From positions 1-5,285 of the forward strand of contig CACLNK010000043.1 in the NCBI GenBank assembly GCA_902608305.1: DNA of 5,285 nt, given 5' to 3'. Position numbers and translations under genes: made by a program. How positions within the stretch are numbered: the first letter of the stretch is position 1; the number at the start of each line of letters is the position of its first letter. The notes under the pieces were generated by a model that made no database searches, was not told the DNA's origin, and saw only the letters and a program-made list of their open reading frames with translations. Source of the stretch: an uncultured Pelagibacteraceae bacterium (lineage in GTDB: Bacteria; Pseudomonadota; Alphaproteobacteria; Pelagibacterales; Pelagibacteraceae). This document shows, piece after piece, positions 1 through 5,285 of this stretch.

Positions 1-2
1 AT

Positions 3-1172
3 CCTAAGGCTAATTCTATAATAAACCCTAAAAAAGATATTGATTACATAGAATATGATTATATGTGCGCAACAACTTTAACTTATTTTTTCTTAGATTT
101 GCTAAGAAAAAAAATTAAATCAAATTTTATACTAAGTGATTATTTATTTTATGTTTTACTCGCTACTGTTTGCGATGTCATGCCACTACGTTTTTTAAAT
201 AGATTCATTGCCATTAAAACTTTAAATGAACTTGATATAAATAAATTAATTTCAATTAAAAAAATTTATGAAATTCTAGATAGAAATAATAAAATATCTA
301 TTAATGATTTGGGTTATTTAATAGGACCTATATTGAACGCCGGAGGAAGATTAAATAATTCTAATTGTGCTGCAATATTATTATCATCTGACGATGAGAA
401 TGAAATTGAAATAATGACTAAAAAATTAATTAATCTTAATAATAAAAGAAAAAACTTCGAACAACTTATTCTAAATAATATAGATTATAAAAAAATTAAA
501 AAAGAAAATAAAAATGTAATTATTTATTATGATCCTAGTATTAATGAAGGGCTTATTGGCATCATAGCTTCTAGATTAAAAGATATTTTTAACAAACCAT
601 CTATCGTTTTAACTACATCGAAAAATAATTTGAAAGGATCAGCAAGATCAATATTTGGTTTTGATATTGGGTTGGTTATAAAAAATGCTTTTGACAAAAA
701 ATTAATTGTTAAGGGTGGTGGCCATAAAATGGCTGCTGGTTTCACTATTAAAAAGAATAATTTAAATAAACTTGATGATTTTGTTAATTATTCTTATAAC
801 AAAATATTTAAAAATTTTAGTAGAAATTCCTTTTATGATGCAAAAATTTCTTTTAACAGCTTAAATAAAGTTTTTAGTGATGAAATTAATAAATTATACC
901 CATTTGGATCGGGTAATCCTGAGCCTGTTTTTTTATTTGAAAATCTAAAAATTAGCAAAGTAAAAATTTTAGATAAAAAGCATATATCAAATCTTTTTAC
1001 TTCAAAAAATGGATTTTCTATTCAAGGTATTTCTTTTAATTCTATTAATGAATCAATTGGCAAGTATTTACTAAATTATAAAAAGGAAATTAGTGTTATA
1101 GGATATCTTAATAATAATTTTTGGAACAACAAAAAAATATTACAATTAGTTGTTAGAGATATAATTATTTAA
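3..1172 (+). CDS. recJ: Single-stranded-DNA-specific 5'-3' exonuclease RecJ, C-terminal part (5' end outside window)
   Basis: RecJ degrades single-stranded DNA 5' to 3' in RecF-pathway recombination, mismatch repair and fork processing, in the cytoplasm with Mn2+. The reading frame is open to the left edge, so 389 residues are visible; family members are near 570-600, so roughly 200 N-terminal residues, including the DHH motif, lie upstream. Numbering from the first visible codon, the end of the DHH domain has ATVCDVMPL with the probable metal-binding Asp58 (usually ADVVPL). GPILNAGGR follows at 108-116, then the DHHA1 domain with EGLIGIIASR (182-191), the GSARS loop (212-216) and GGGHKMAAG (238-246). 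PFGSGNPEP (300-308) introduces the C-terminal OB domain, which ends in the usual LQLVVRD. The Met codon at 63 is internal, because the 20 codons before it continue RecJ-like sequence (NPKKD). One oddity is Asn181 where the family normally has His before (P)GVIGI. The gene ends 51 bases before the tRNA. Confidence 0.95.
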   Translation, partial: PKANSIINPKKDIDYIEYDYMCATTLTYFFLDLLRKKIKSNFILSDYLFYVLLATVCDVMPLRFLNRFIAIKTLNELDINKLISIKKIYEILDRNNKISINDLGYLIGPILNAGGRLNNSNCAAILLSSDDENEIEIMTKKLINLNNKRKNFEQLILNNIDYKKIKKENKNVIIYYDPSINEGLIGIIASRLKDIFNKPSIVLTTSKNNLKGSARSIFGFDIGLVIKNAFDKKLIVKGGGHKMAAGFTIKKNNLNKLDDFVNYSYNKIFKNFSRNSFYDAKISFNSLNKVFSDEINKLYPFGSGNPEPVFLFENLKISKVKILDKKHISNLFTSKNGFSIQGISFNSINESIGKYLLNYKKEISVIGYLNNNFWNNKKILQLVVRDIII

Positions 1173-1184
1173 ACTATTAAAAAC

Positions 1185-1210
1185 TTGATAAATCATAGCT
1201 TATGCAATAA
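1185..1210 (+). promoter_or_regulatory. Possible sigma-70-type promoter for the tRNA-Glu operon
   Basis: The 51-base gap between recJ and the tRNA is the largest non-coding gap in the window and the only place on the plus strand with room for a promoter. TTGATA at 1185-1190 matches five of six bases of the -35 consensus. The -10 candidate is poor: CAATAA at 1205-1210 gives a short 14-base spacer, and later windows such as ATAAAA (1207-1212) match no better. A start around 1217 would leave a short 5' leader before the mature tRNA end at 1224. In such AT-rich DNA matches like this arise by chance, so this is only a candidate. Confidence 0.25.
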
Positions 1211-1223
1211 AAGACTTCAATTC

Positions 1224-1298
1224 GGTCCCATCGTCTATCGGTTAGGACACGTGGTTTTCATCCTCGAAAGAGGGGTTCGATTCCCCTTGGGACCGCCA
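1224..1298 (+). tRNA. tRNA-Glu, anticodon TTC, with encoded CCA
   Basis: A 75-base cloverleaf can be folded by hand. The acceptor stem 1224-1230 pairs with 1288-1294 in seven Watson-Crick pairs; the discriminator is G1295 and CCA is encoded at 1296-1298. The D stem GTC (1233-1235) pairs with GAC (1246-1248) around a loop containing GG. The anticodon stem is 1250-1254 with 1262-1266, and the loop TTTTCAT places anticodon TTC at 1257-1259, reading GAA and GAG. The variable region is four bases (1267-1270). The T arm AGGGG-TTCGATT-CCCCT spans 1271-1287. The third anticodon-stem pair is T1252 opposite T1264, a mismatch (29-41 in tRNA numbering); the other four pairs are G-C. The tRNA sits between recJ and the GIY-YIG gene in the same orientation, so its 3' processing would set the 5' end of the downstream message. 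Confidence 0.97.
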
Positions 1299-1309
1299 TT
1301 TATCTTTTT

Positions 1310-1558
1310 ATGTTTTATTTTGTTTATATGATCAAATCTATATCATCACAAAAAAGCAAAACTTACGTTGGTTATACAAACAATATTAAAAATAGATTAT
1401 TACAACATAACTCTAATAAAGGAGCAAAATCTACAAAAGGCTACATTTGGAAAGTAATTTATAAAAAAAAATTTTCTTCAAAAAAAATGGCAATGTCGTA
1501 TGAATATAAGTTGAAAAAAAATAGAAAAAAACGATTAAGTATATTAAAACAAAATTGA
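1310..1558 (+). CDS. Small GIY-YIG nuclease-domain protein (UPF0213/YhbQ-like)
   Basis: This 82-residue protein is essentially one GIY-YIG domain of the small stand-alone kind related to the SLX1 catalytic domain. The first motif is FVYMI (residues 4-8, replacing GIY) and the second is YVGYT (19-23, replacing YIG). Arg29 in NRLLQHN is the expected catalytic arginine, His33 and the following NxxKGAKST stretch match the family, and Glu65 in SYEYKLKK is the expected metal-binding glutamate. Key residues are all present, so the fold should be active, but the substrate of this family is not established; a role in DNA repair is inference. The start at 1310 is chosen because family members begin a few residues before the VY motif; Met7 would cut into the first strand. 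No Shine-Dalgarno sequence is visible, and the start lies only 11 bases after the tRNA CCA. hom follows after 10 bases, suggesting co-transcription. The C-terminus is very Lys-rich, which could help nucleic-acid binding. Confidence 0.9.
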   Translation: MFYFVYMIKSISSQKSKTYVGYTNNIKNRLLQHNSNKGAKSTKGYIWKVIYKKKFSSKKMAMSYEYKLKKNRKKRLSILKQN

Positions 1559-1568
1559 TATTAAATTT

Positions 1569-2852
1569 ATGAAAAAAATTGGAATAGGAATAATTGGGTT
1601 AGGAAATATTGGAAGCCGATTTTACAAAGAAATAATTACTAACAAAAGAGAAATTGGACTTAAAACTGGTACGAATATTAATATAGTTGGTGTATCAGCA
1701 AAAAATATTAATAAAAAAAGAAATTTTAAATTTCAAAAAAAAATTTTTTTTAAAAATCCATTGGATATAACAAAAAATCCAAAAGTTAATATTGTTATTG
1801 AATTAATTGGTTTATCTGATGGTATATCAAAAAAAATTGTTGAAAATGCTTTAAAAAATAAAAAGCATGTTATTACTGCTAATAAAGCTTTAATTTCTAA
1901 ACACGGTGACTACTTATCGTTGCTCGCAGAAAAAAATAAAGTTAACTTAGAATTTGAAGCTTCTGTTTGTGGTGGAATACCAATATTACGAACTTTAAAG
2001 GATGGATTGGCTACTAATAAAATTAACAAGGTTATAGGTATTTTAAATGGTACCTCCAATTATATACTTTCAGAGATGGAAAAATCTAAAAATTCTTTTA
2101 AAAAGGTTTTAAATAAAGCACAAATTTTAGGTTTTGCGGAAACTAATCCTCAATTTGATCTCGATGGGAATGACGTTTTAGCGAAAATTAGAATTTTATC
2201 TGCTTTATCATTTAATAACAAAATTTCTAAAAGTAAATGTTTAATGAGTGGAATTGAAAATATTGAACTTAAAGATATAGATATGGCAAATAAATTAAAC
2301 CTTAGAATAAAGTTACTAGGTATAACTGAAATTATTAATAATAAACTATTTGAAAGAGTCCATCCATGTTTAATAAAAAAAGATAAATATATTTCAAATA
2401 TTAATGGTGTCATGAATGCGGTAATTTTGGAAGGTGTTCCTGTTGGACAAAGTGTTTTACAAGGGGAAGGAGCTGGATCTGGACCAACTTCATCAGCGTT
2501 ATTATCTGATCTTTTGTCAATATTACGAGGTAACATTAAATATCCATTTGGAATATCTTCTAATAAAAGAAAAAATATAAAATCTTATGATAAAAATCTC
2601 TATTCAAATTCTTTATATTTAAGATTTGAGGTTAAAGATAAACCTGGCGTTTTATCAGAAATAACTAAAAAATTAGCTAACTTTAAAATTTCAATTGAAA
2701 GACTTATACAAATACCAGATAGAAAAAACAAAAAAGCTTCTATTGTGATCATTACTCATAAAACTAATGAAAGAAATTCAACTAAGTGTCTTCAAGTATT
2801 TAAAAAAAATAAAAACATCATTAAGAATCCAACATTAATCCGTTTATTTTAA
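1569..2852 (+). CDS. hom: Homoserine dehydrogenase (monofunctional, with ACT domain)
   Basis: Homoserine dehydrogenase (EC 1.1.1.3) reduces L-aspartate 4-semialdehyde to L-homoserine with NAD(P)H, the branch step towards threonine and methionine, in the cytosol. The 427 residues match the usual length of the monofunctional bacterial enzyme, with no fused aspartokinase. An N-terminal Rossmann fold carries GLGNIG (10-15). TANKALISKHG (103-113) includes Lys106, the conserved active-site lysine. The catalytic domain has FEASVCGGIP (129-138), GILNGTSNYIL (157-167), GFAE (188-191) and DLDGNDVLAK (197-206), with Glu191, Asp202 and Lys206 at the substrate and catalytic positions. The glycine-rich GEGAGSGPTSSA (299-310) follows. 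Residues about 349-425 form an ACT domain (FEVKDKPGVLSEIT), which in relatives mediates feedback control by threonine. The start is the first ATG of the frame, 10 bases after the GIY-YIG stop, immediately before the Rossmann strand; no Shine-Dalgarno is visible. The hydrolase gene begins 4 bases downstream. Confidence 0.97.
   Translation: MKKIGIGIIGLGNIGSRFYKEIITNKREIGLKTGTNINIVGVSAKNINKKRNFKFQKKIFFKNPLDITKNPKVNIVIELIGLSDGISKKIVENALKNKKHVITANKALISKHGDYLSLLAEKNKVNLEFEASVCGGIPILRTLKDGLATNKINKVIGILNGTSNYILSEMEKSKNSFKKVLNKAQILGFAETNPQFDLDGNDVLAKIRILSALSFNNKISKSKCLMSGIENIELKDIDMANKLNLRIKLLGITEIINNKLFERVHPCLIKKDKYISNINGVMNAVILEGVPVGQSVLQGEGAGSGPTSSALLSDLLSILRGNIKYPFGISSNKRKNIKSYDKNLYSNSLYLRFEVKDKPGVLSEITKKLANFKISIERLIQIPDRKNKKASIVIITHKTNERNSTKCLQVFKKNKNIIKNPTLIRLF
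1735..1756 (+). repeat. A9-T8-A5 homopolymer block inside hom
   Basis: Nine A, eight T and five A run consecutively within hom, coding for the stretch KKIFFKN at residues 57-63. The block lies in a poorly conserved loop of the Rossmann domain. It is a potential slippage site and a stiff or bent A-tract. Low-complexity coding of this kind is expected in DNA this AT-rich, so no function is assigned. Confidence 0.6.
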
Positions 2853-2856
2853 GTTA

Positions 2857-3633
2857 ATGAGAGTAAAGTTCACTATTTTGGGTTGTGGTAGTTCTCTAGG
2901 GGTACCACGAGCTGATGGATATTGGGGGAAATGTAATTCAAAAGAAAAAAAGAACTATAGAACGAGATGTTCAGCTTTAATTAGCACAAAAAATACTAAT
3001 ACTTTAATTGACACTTCGCCAGATCTTCGTTTTCAATTAATTGATAATAAAATTAATAATATTGATCGTGTAATATATACCCATTATCATGCTGATCAAA
3101 CTCATGGCATTAATGATTTAAGAGTTTTTTATATTAAACAAAAAAAAAAAATTCCTGTTTATGCAGATATTCATACTACTAAATATTTAAAAAATCATTT
3201 TTCTTATTGTTTTACAAAAAAAAGTTTTGGGTATCCAGCTATTTTGCAATTAAAAAAAGTAAAAAAAAAACTTATTTTTAGAGATAAAAATACATTATTA
3301 AATATAAAAACTATTTCTGTTAAACATGGAGCAATTCATTGTAATAGTTATATAATAAACAATAAATGTGCTTACGCTAGTGACGTAAATTTTATTTATA
3401 ATAAAGACATAAAAAATTTTATTAACTTAAACTACTTGGTTATTGATTGCCTTAGGATTGAGAAGCATCCTTCTCATTACAATTTAGATGATGTTCTTAA
3501 ATTAATTAATATATTAAAGCCAAAAAAATCAATACTTACAAACTTACATGTCGATTTAGACTATAATTATTTAATAAATATTTTGCCTAAAAATGTAATA
3601 CCCGCATATGATGGTATGTCATTCTTTATCTAA
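2857..3633 (+). CDS. MBL-fold metallo-hydrolase, PhnP-like (COG1235 type)
   Basis: This 258-residue cytoplasmic protein belongs to the metallo-beta-lactamase-fold hydrolases related to PhnP, the phosphoribosyl cyclic phosphodiesterase of the C-P lyase pathway. It opens with FTILGCGSSLGVPR (5-18), then Cys26 and Cys38, which occur in this subgroup. IDTSPDLR (51-58) precedes the metal motif THYHADQTHG (75-84), giving His76, His78 and Asp80. Gln81 replaces the second His of the classical HxHxDH. His157 (VKHG), Asp176 (YASDV) and His231 (TNLHVDLDY) complete the likely metal set. The protein ends in AYDGM, a typical family C-terminus, so it is full length. No phosphonate gene is near, so the PhnP reaction cannot be assumed; the substrate is unknown. 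It starts 4 bases after the hom stop without a visible Shine-Dalgarno and is probably translated from the same message. Its last 15 bases overlap the convergent peroxidase gene. It contains A-runs of 12 and 10 bases. Confidence 0.9.
   Translation: MRVKFTILGCGSSLGVPRADGYWGKCNSKEKKNYRTRCSALISTKNTNTLIDTSPDLRFQLIDNKINNIDRVIYTHYHADQTHGINDLRVFYIKQKKKIPVYADIHTTKYLKNHFSYCFTKKSFGYPAILQLKKVKKKLIFRDKNTLLNIKTISVKHGAIHCNSYIINNKCAYASDVNFIYNKDIKNFINLNYLVIDCLRIEKHPSHYNLDDVLKLINILKPKKSILTNLHVDLDYNYLINILPKNVIPAYDGMSFFI
3140..3151 (+). repeat. Twelve-base A homopolymer inside the MBL hydrolase gene
   Basis: Twelve consecutive A residues encode the end of Gln95, Lys96-98 and the first base of Ile99. This is the longest homopolymer noticed in the window; a second run of ten A is at 3261-3270 in the same gene. 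The frame is intact here. Such runs are prone to polymerase slippage during replication or transcription and to sequencing-length errors. Confidence 0.8.
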
Positions 3634-4191
3634 TATATTTTCTATTTCGTTTGTAATTTTTTTTGATGTTGGCTTTGTTATAGATAAGTAAGTATCTTGA
3701 ATTTTTCCATCTTTATTAATCAGTATTTTATGAAAATTCCATTTGGGAATAGCTGAATCTCCATAATTTTTTTTAGCCCATGAATATATTGGATGAATAT
3801 TTTCTCCTTTAACATCAACTTTATCTGTCATTGGAAAATTTACATTAAAATTTACTTCACAAAATTTTTTAATTTCTTTGTTTGTACCAGGCTCTTGTCC
3901 ACCAAATTGATTGGAAGGTACACCTAAAACAATTAAACCTTTGTCTTTATAAGTTTCCCATAGTTTCTGTAAGTCAGCATATTGTTTTGTAAAACCACAA
4001 TTACTTGCAACATTTACTAACAATACGGCTTTATTTTTATATTTAGATAATTCTAAATCATTTCCATCTATATTTTTGATACTTAAATCAAAAAATATTT
4101 TTTCGTATTTTGCCGAAGATTTATTAGCAAATGAAAACATTAATAATAATATTATATATATTAATAATTTTTTTTTAAAACATACTTTCAT
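3619..4191 (-). CDS. Glutathione-peroxidase-family protein with Sec signal peptide
   Basis: This is a thiol peroxidase of the glutathione peroxidase family (BtuE/GPx), which reduces hydrogen peroxide or lipid hydroperoxides using glutathione or thioredoxin. The chosen start at 4191 gives 190 residues and overlaps the nhaA stop as ATGA. Residues 1-27 look like a Sec signal peptide: basic KVCFKKK, hydrophobic core 9-22, then SSA before Lys28, so the mature protein is probably periplasmic. The peroxidase signature is VNVASNCGFT with catalytic Cys65, not selenocysteine. SNQFGGQEPG carries Gln95, and KWNFHK carries Trp151 and Asn152, completing the catalytic tetrad. Cys111 (KKFCEVNF) is a possible resolving cysteine, which would favour a thioredoxin-like reductant over glutathione. 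The in-frame ATG at 4227 would add 12 residues and a 40-base overlap with nhaA, and it fits the signal peptide less well. The 3' end overlaps the convergent hydrolase gene by 15 bases. Confidence 0.93.
   Translation of the reverse strand: MKVCFKKKLLIYIILLLMFSFANKSSAKYEKIFFDLSIKNIDGNDLELSKYKNKAVLLVNVASNCGFTKQYADLQKLWETYKDKGLIVLGVPSNQFGGQEPGTNKEIKKFCEVNFNVNFPMTDKVDVKGENIHPIYSWAKKNYGDSAIPKWNFHKILINKDGKIQDTYLSITKPTSKKITNEIENILDKE
4188..4191 (-). promoter_or_regulatory. ATGA stop/start overlap coupling nhaA to the peroxidase gene
   Basis: On the minus strand the nhaA TGA stop shares bases with the ATG of the peroxidase gene. This arrangement usually allows a terminating ribosome to restart on the next gene. 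The upstream bases are A-rich with no Shine-Dalgarno match, so reinitiation is the simplest explanation for how the peroxidase is translated. It also decides the peroxidase start codon. Confidence 0.75.
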
Positions 4192-5285
4192 TTTTTTGTT
4201 GTAATCAATAATAAAAAATATCCACATAAAGTTGATAAAAGAGATCCTGTTAATACACCTATTTTAACACCTCCCATATGTTGTGTATTTTCAATAAAGG
4301 CTAAATTTCCAACAAATAAACTCATAGTAAAACCAATACCCGTAAGTATGCCAACCCCATAAAGACTTAACCAATTAGAGTTAGTGGGTAATTGAGCAAT
4401 TTTTAATTTTATCGAAATTATTGAAAATAAAAATACTCCAATTTGTTTTCCAACAAATAAACCAAGAACTATCCCAAGAGGAACTGGTGACAATAATGAA
4501 TTAAAAGTTATTCCATTTAATGAAACTCCAGCATTAGCCAATGCGAATAAAGGCATTATTCCAAAAGCAACATATGGACTAATTGCATGTTCAATTTTAA
4601 TTAAAAGTGAAAAATCTTTTTCTTTTTTTCTATGCGGTATTACGGTTGCCAAAAGGACACCAGCTATTGTTGCATGAATTCCAGATTCATGTGTAAAGAG
4701 CCATAAAAAAAATCCTAATATTAAATAAGGTAAAAATTTCTTAATATTAAAATTGTTTAAAAGCATTAAGGAAATAAAAATTAATAACATCAACATTAGA
4801 TATTTAATATTTAGATCTCCAGAATAGAAAAAAGCAATAATTATAATTGCACCTAAATCATCGATGATTGCTAGAGCTGTTAAAAAAACTTTTAAAGATA
4901 AAGGAACTCTCGAACCCAATAAAGATAAAACACCTAAAGAAAAAGCAATATCTGTAGCAGATGGAATTGCCCAACCATTTAGCGTTTGGGAGTTGCCAAA
5001 ATTTATATATATATAAATTAAAGCAGGAACTAACATTCCACCTATTGCAGCAATTATTGGCAAAGCTGCTTGTTTTGGATTTGATAATTCACCTTGCAAA
5101 AATTCTCTTTTTATTTCTAGAGTCACAAAAAAGAAAAATATTGCCATCAAGGCATCATTTATCCAATGTAATACACTTAGTTTTATTCCAAAATTATATA
5201 TTCCAATAAATAAATAATGTTCAAGAGTATTAAAATATAACGGTGATAAGGATGAATTGCTAATTATTAAAGCTACTACAGCGCT
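4188..5285 (-). CDS. nhaA: Na+/H+ antiporter NhaA (N-terminus outside window)
   Basis: NhaA is an inner-membrane electrogenic antiporter that exports Na+ (or Li+) in exchange for protons, for salt and pH homeostasis. The frame stays open to the right edge, showing 365 residues. Comparison with E. coli NhaA (388 residues) suggests only about 20 N-terminal residues are missing. Numbering from the first visible codon, LHWINDALMA (39-48) matches the E. coli LLWINDALMA. Diagnostic motifs follow: QAALPIIAAIGGM; ATDIAFSLGVLSLLGSRVPL with the counterpart of Asp133; ALAIIDDLGAIIIIA with those of Asp163 and Asp164; SGIHATIAGV with that of His225; and VGKQIG with that of Lys300. The ion-binding and pH-sensing residues are therefore conserved and the carrier should work. 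Hydrophobic segments run throughout, consistent with 11-12 membrane helices. The start-like TTG-ATG codons at 5145-5150 are internal to a conserved motif. The stop overlaps the peroxidase start (ATGA), implying coupled translation. Confidence 0.97.
   Translation of the reverse strand, partial: SAVVALIISNSSLSPLYFNTLEHYLFIGIYNFGIKLSVLHWINDALMAIFFFFVTLEIKREFLQGELSNPKQAALPIIAAIGGMLVPALIYIYINFGNSQTLNGWAIPSATDIAFSLGVLSLLGSRVPLSLKVFLTALAIIDDLGAIIIIAFFYSGDLNIKYLMLMLLIFISLMLLNNFNIKKFLPYLILGFFLWLFTHESGIHATIAGVLLATVIPHRKKEKDFSLLIKIEHAISPYVAFGIMPLFALANAGVSLNGITFNSLLSPVPLGIVLGLFVGKQIGVFLFSIISIKLKIAQLPTNSNWLSLYGVGILTGIGFTMSLFVGNLAFIENTQHMGGVKIGVLTGSLLSTLCGYFLLLITTKK

Noticed and set aside
1299..1309. Terminator after the tRNA
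   Set aside because: There is a T-rich stretch but no preceding hairpin other than the tRNA itself, and the next gene starts at 1310.
1276..1310. tRNA 3' end as an integration site (att) for a mobile element
   Set aside because: No integrase is present and no repeated copy of the tRNA 3' sequence was seen elsewhere in the window; the genes downstream are ordinary chromosomal ones.
1310..1558. Homing endonuclease interpretation of the GIY-YIG gene
   Set aside because: The protein is only 82 residues, lacks a DNA-recognition domain and is not within an intron; it fits the small stand-alone UPF0213 family.
2150..2536. Open frame on the minus strand inside hom
   Set aside because: It lies entirely antisense to a well-conserved enzyme and its translation resembles no family I know. 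The same applies to the minus-strand frame at 527-745 in recJ and the plus-strand frame at 4961-5209 in nhaA.
3606..3624. Short inverted repeat ATGA...TCAT near the convergent stops as a terminator
   Set aside because: The stem is only four pairs and AT-rich, with no U-run directly after it; it is too weak to call.
4139..4180. AT-only inverted repeat (ATTAATA / TATTAAT) as a hairpin or operator
   Set aside because: It lies in the hydrophobic signal-peptide codons, is pure A/T low complexity, and such weak repeats are expected by chance at this composition.
4192..4227. Twelve-residue N-terminal extension of the peroxidase from an ATG at 4227
   Set aside because: It would overlap nhaA by 40 bases and place extra hydrophobic residues before the basic n-region. 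The ATG at 4191 gives a clean signal peptide and an ATGA overlap.
4188..5150. nhaA beginning at the TTG/ATG codons near 5145-5150
   Set aside because: The frame is open to the right edge, and the codons before it encode LHWINDAL, which matches the conserved NhaA WINDALMA region. The gene is cut by the window edge, not short.

Overview
This is an AT-rich, extremely gene-dense bacterial window. It most resembles a streamlined alphaproteobacterium of the Pelagibacterales (SAR11) type. The reasons are low G+C (about a quarter, judged by eye), Lys/Asn/Ile-rich proteins, intergenic gaps of 4 to 51 bases, almost no Shine-Dalgarno sequences, and alphaproteobacterial-looking motifs such as HADQTHG in the metallo-hydrolase. 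The taxonomic call is inference; no marker gene in the window settles it.

The plus strand, from the left edge to 3633, carries five genes in one direction: the C-terminal two-thirds of recJ (5'-3' ssDNA exonuclease, cut by the window edge), a tRNA-Glu(TTC) with encoded CCA, a small GIY-YIG nuclease-domain protein, hom (homoserine dehydrogenase with a C-terminal ACT domain) and a PhnP-like metallo-beta-lactamase-fold hydrolase. Gaps after the tRNA are 11, 10 and 4 bases, so tRNA, GIY-YIG, hom and the hydrolase are probably one transcription unit, from which the tRNA would be excised.

The minus strand, from the right edge down to 3619, carries nhaA (Na+/H+ antiporter, lacking roughly its first 20 residues at the window edge) and a glutathione-peroxidase-family protein with a Sec signal peptide. 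The two overlap by four bases (ATGA), a signature of translational coupling. The peroxidase gene converges on the hydrolase gene and the two coding regions overlap by 15 bases, leaving no room for a conventional terminator.

Everything here is recognisable housekeeping or common accessory metabolism. I see no CRISPR array, mobile element, toxin-antitoxin pair, defence locus or long unexplained stretch, and I do not claim a new system. The points most worth checking are the U-U mismatch in the tRNA-Glu anticodon stem, the exported peroxidase coupled to nhaA, the near-leaderless messages behind the tRNA, and the overlapping convergent 3' ends.
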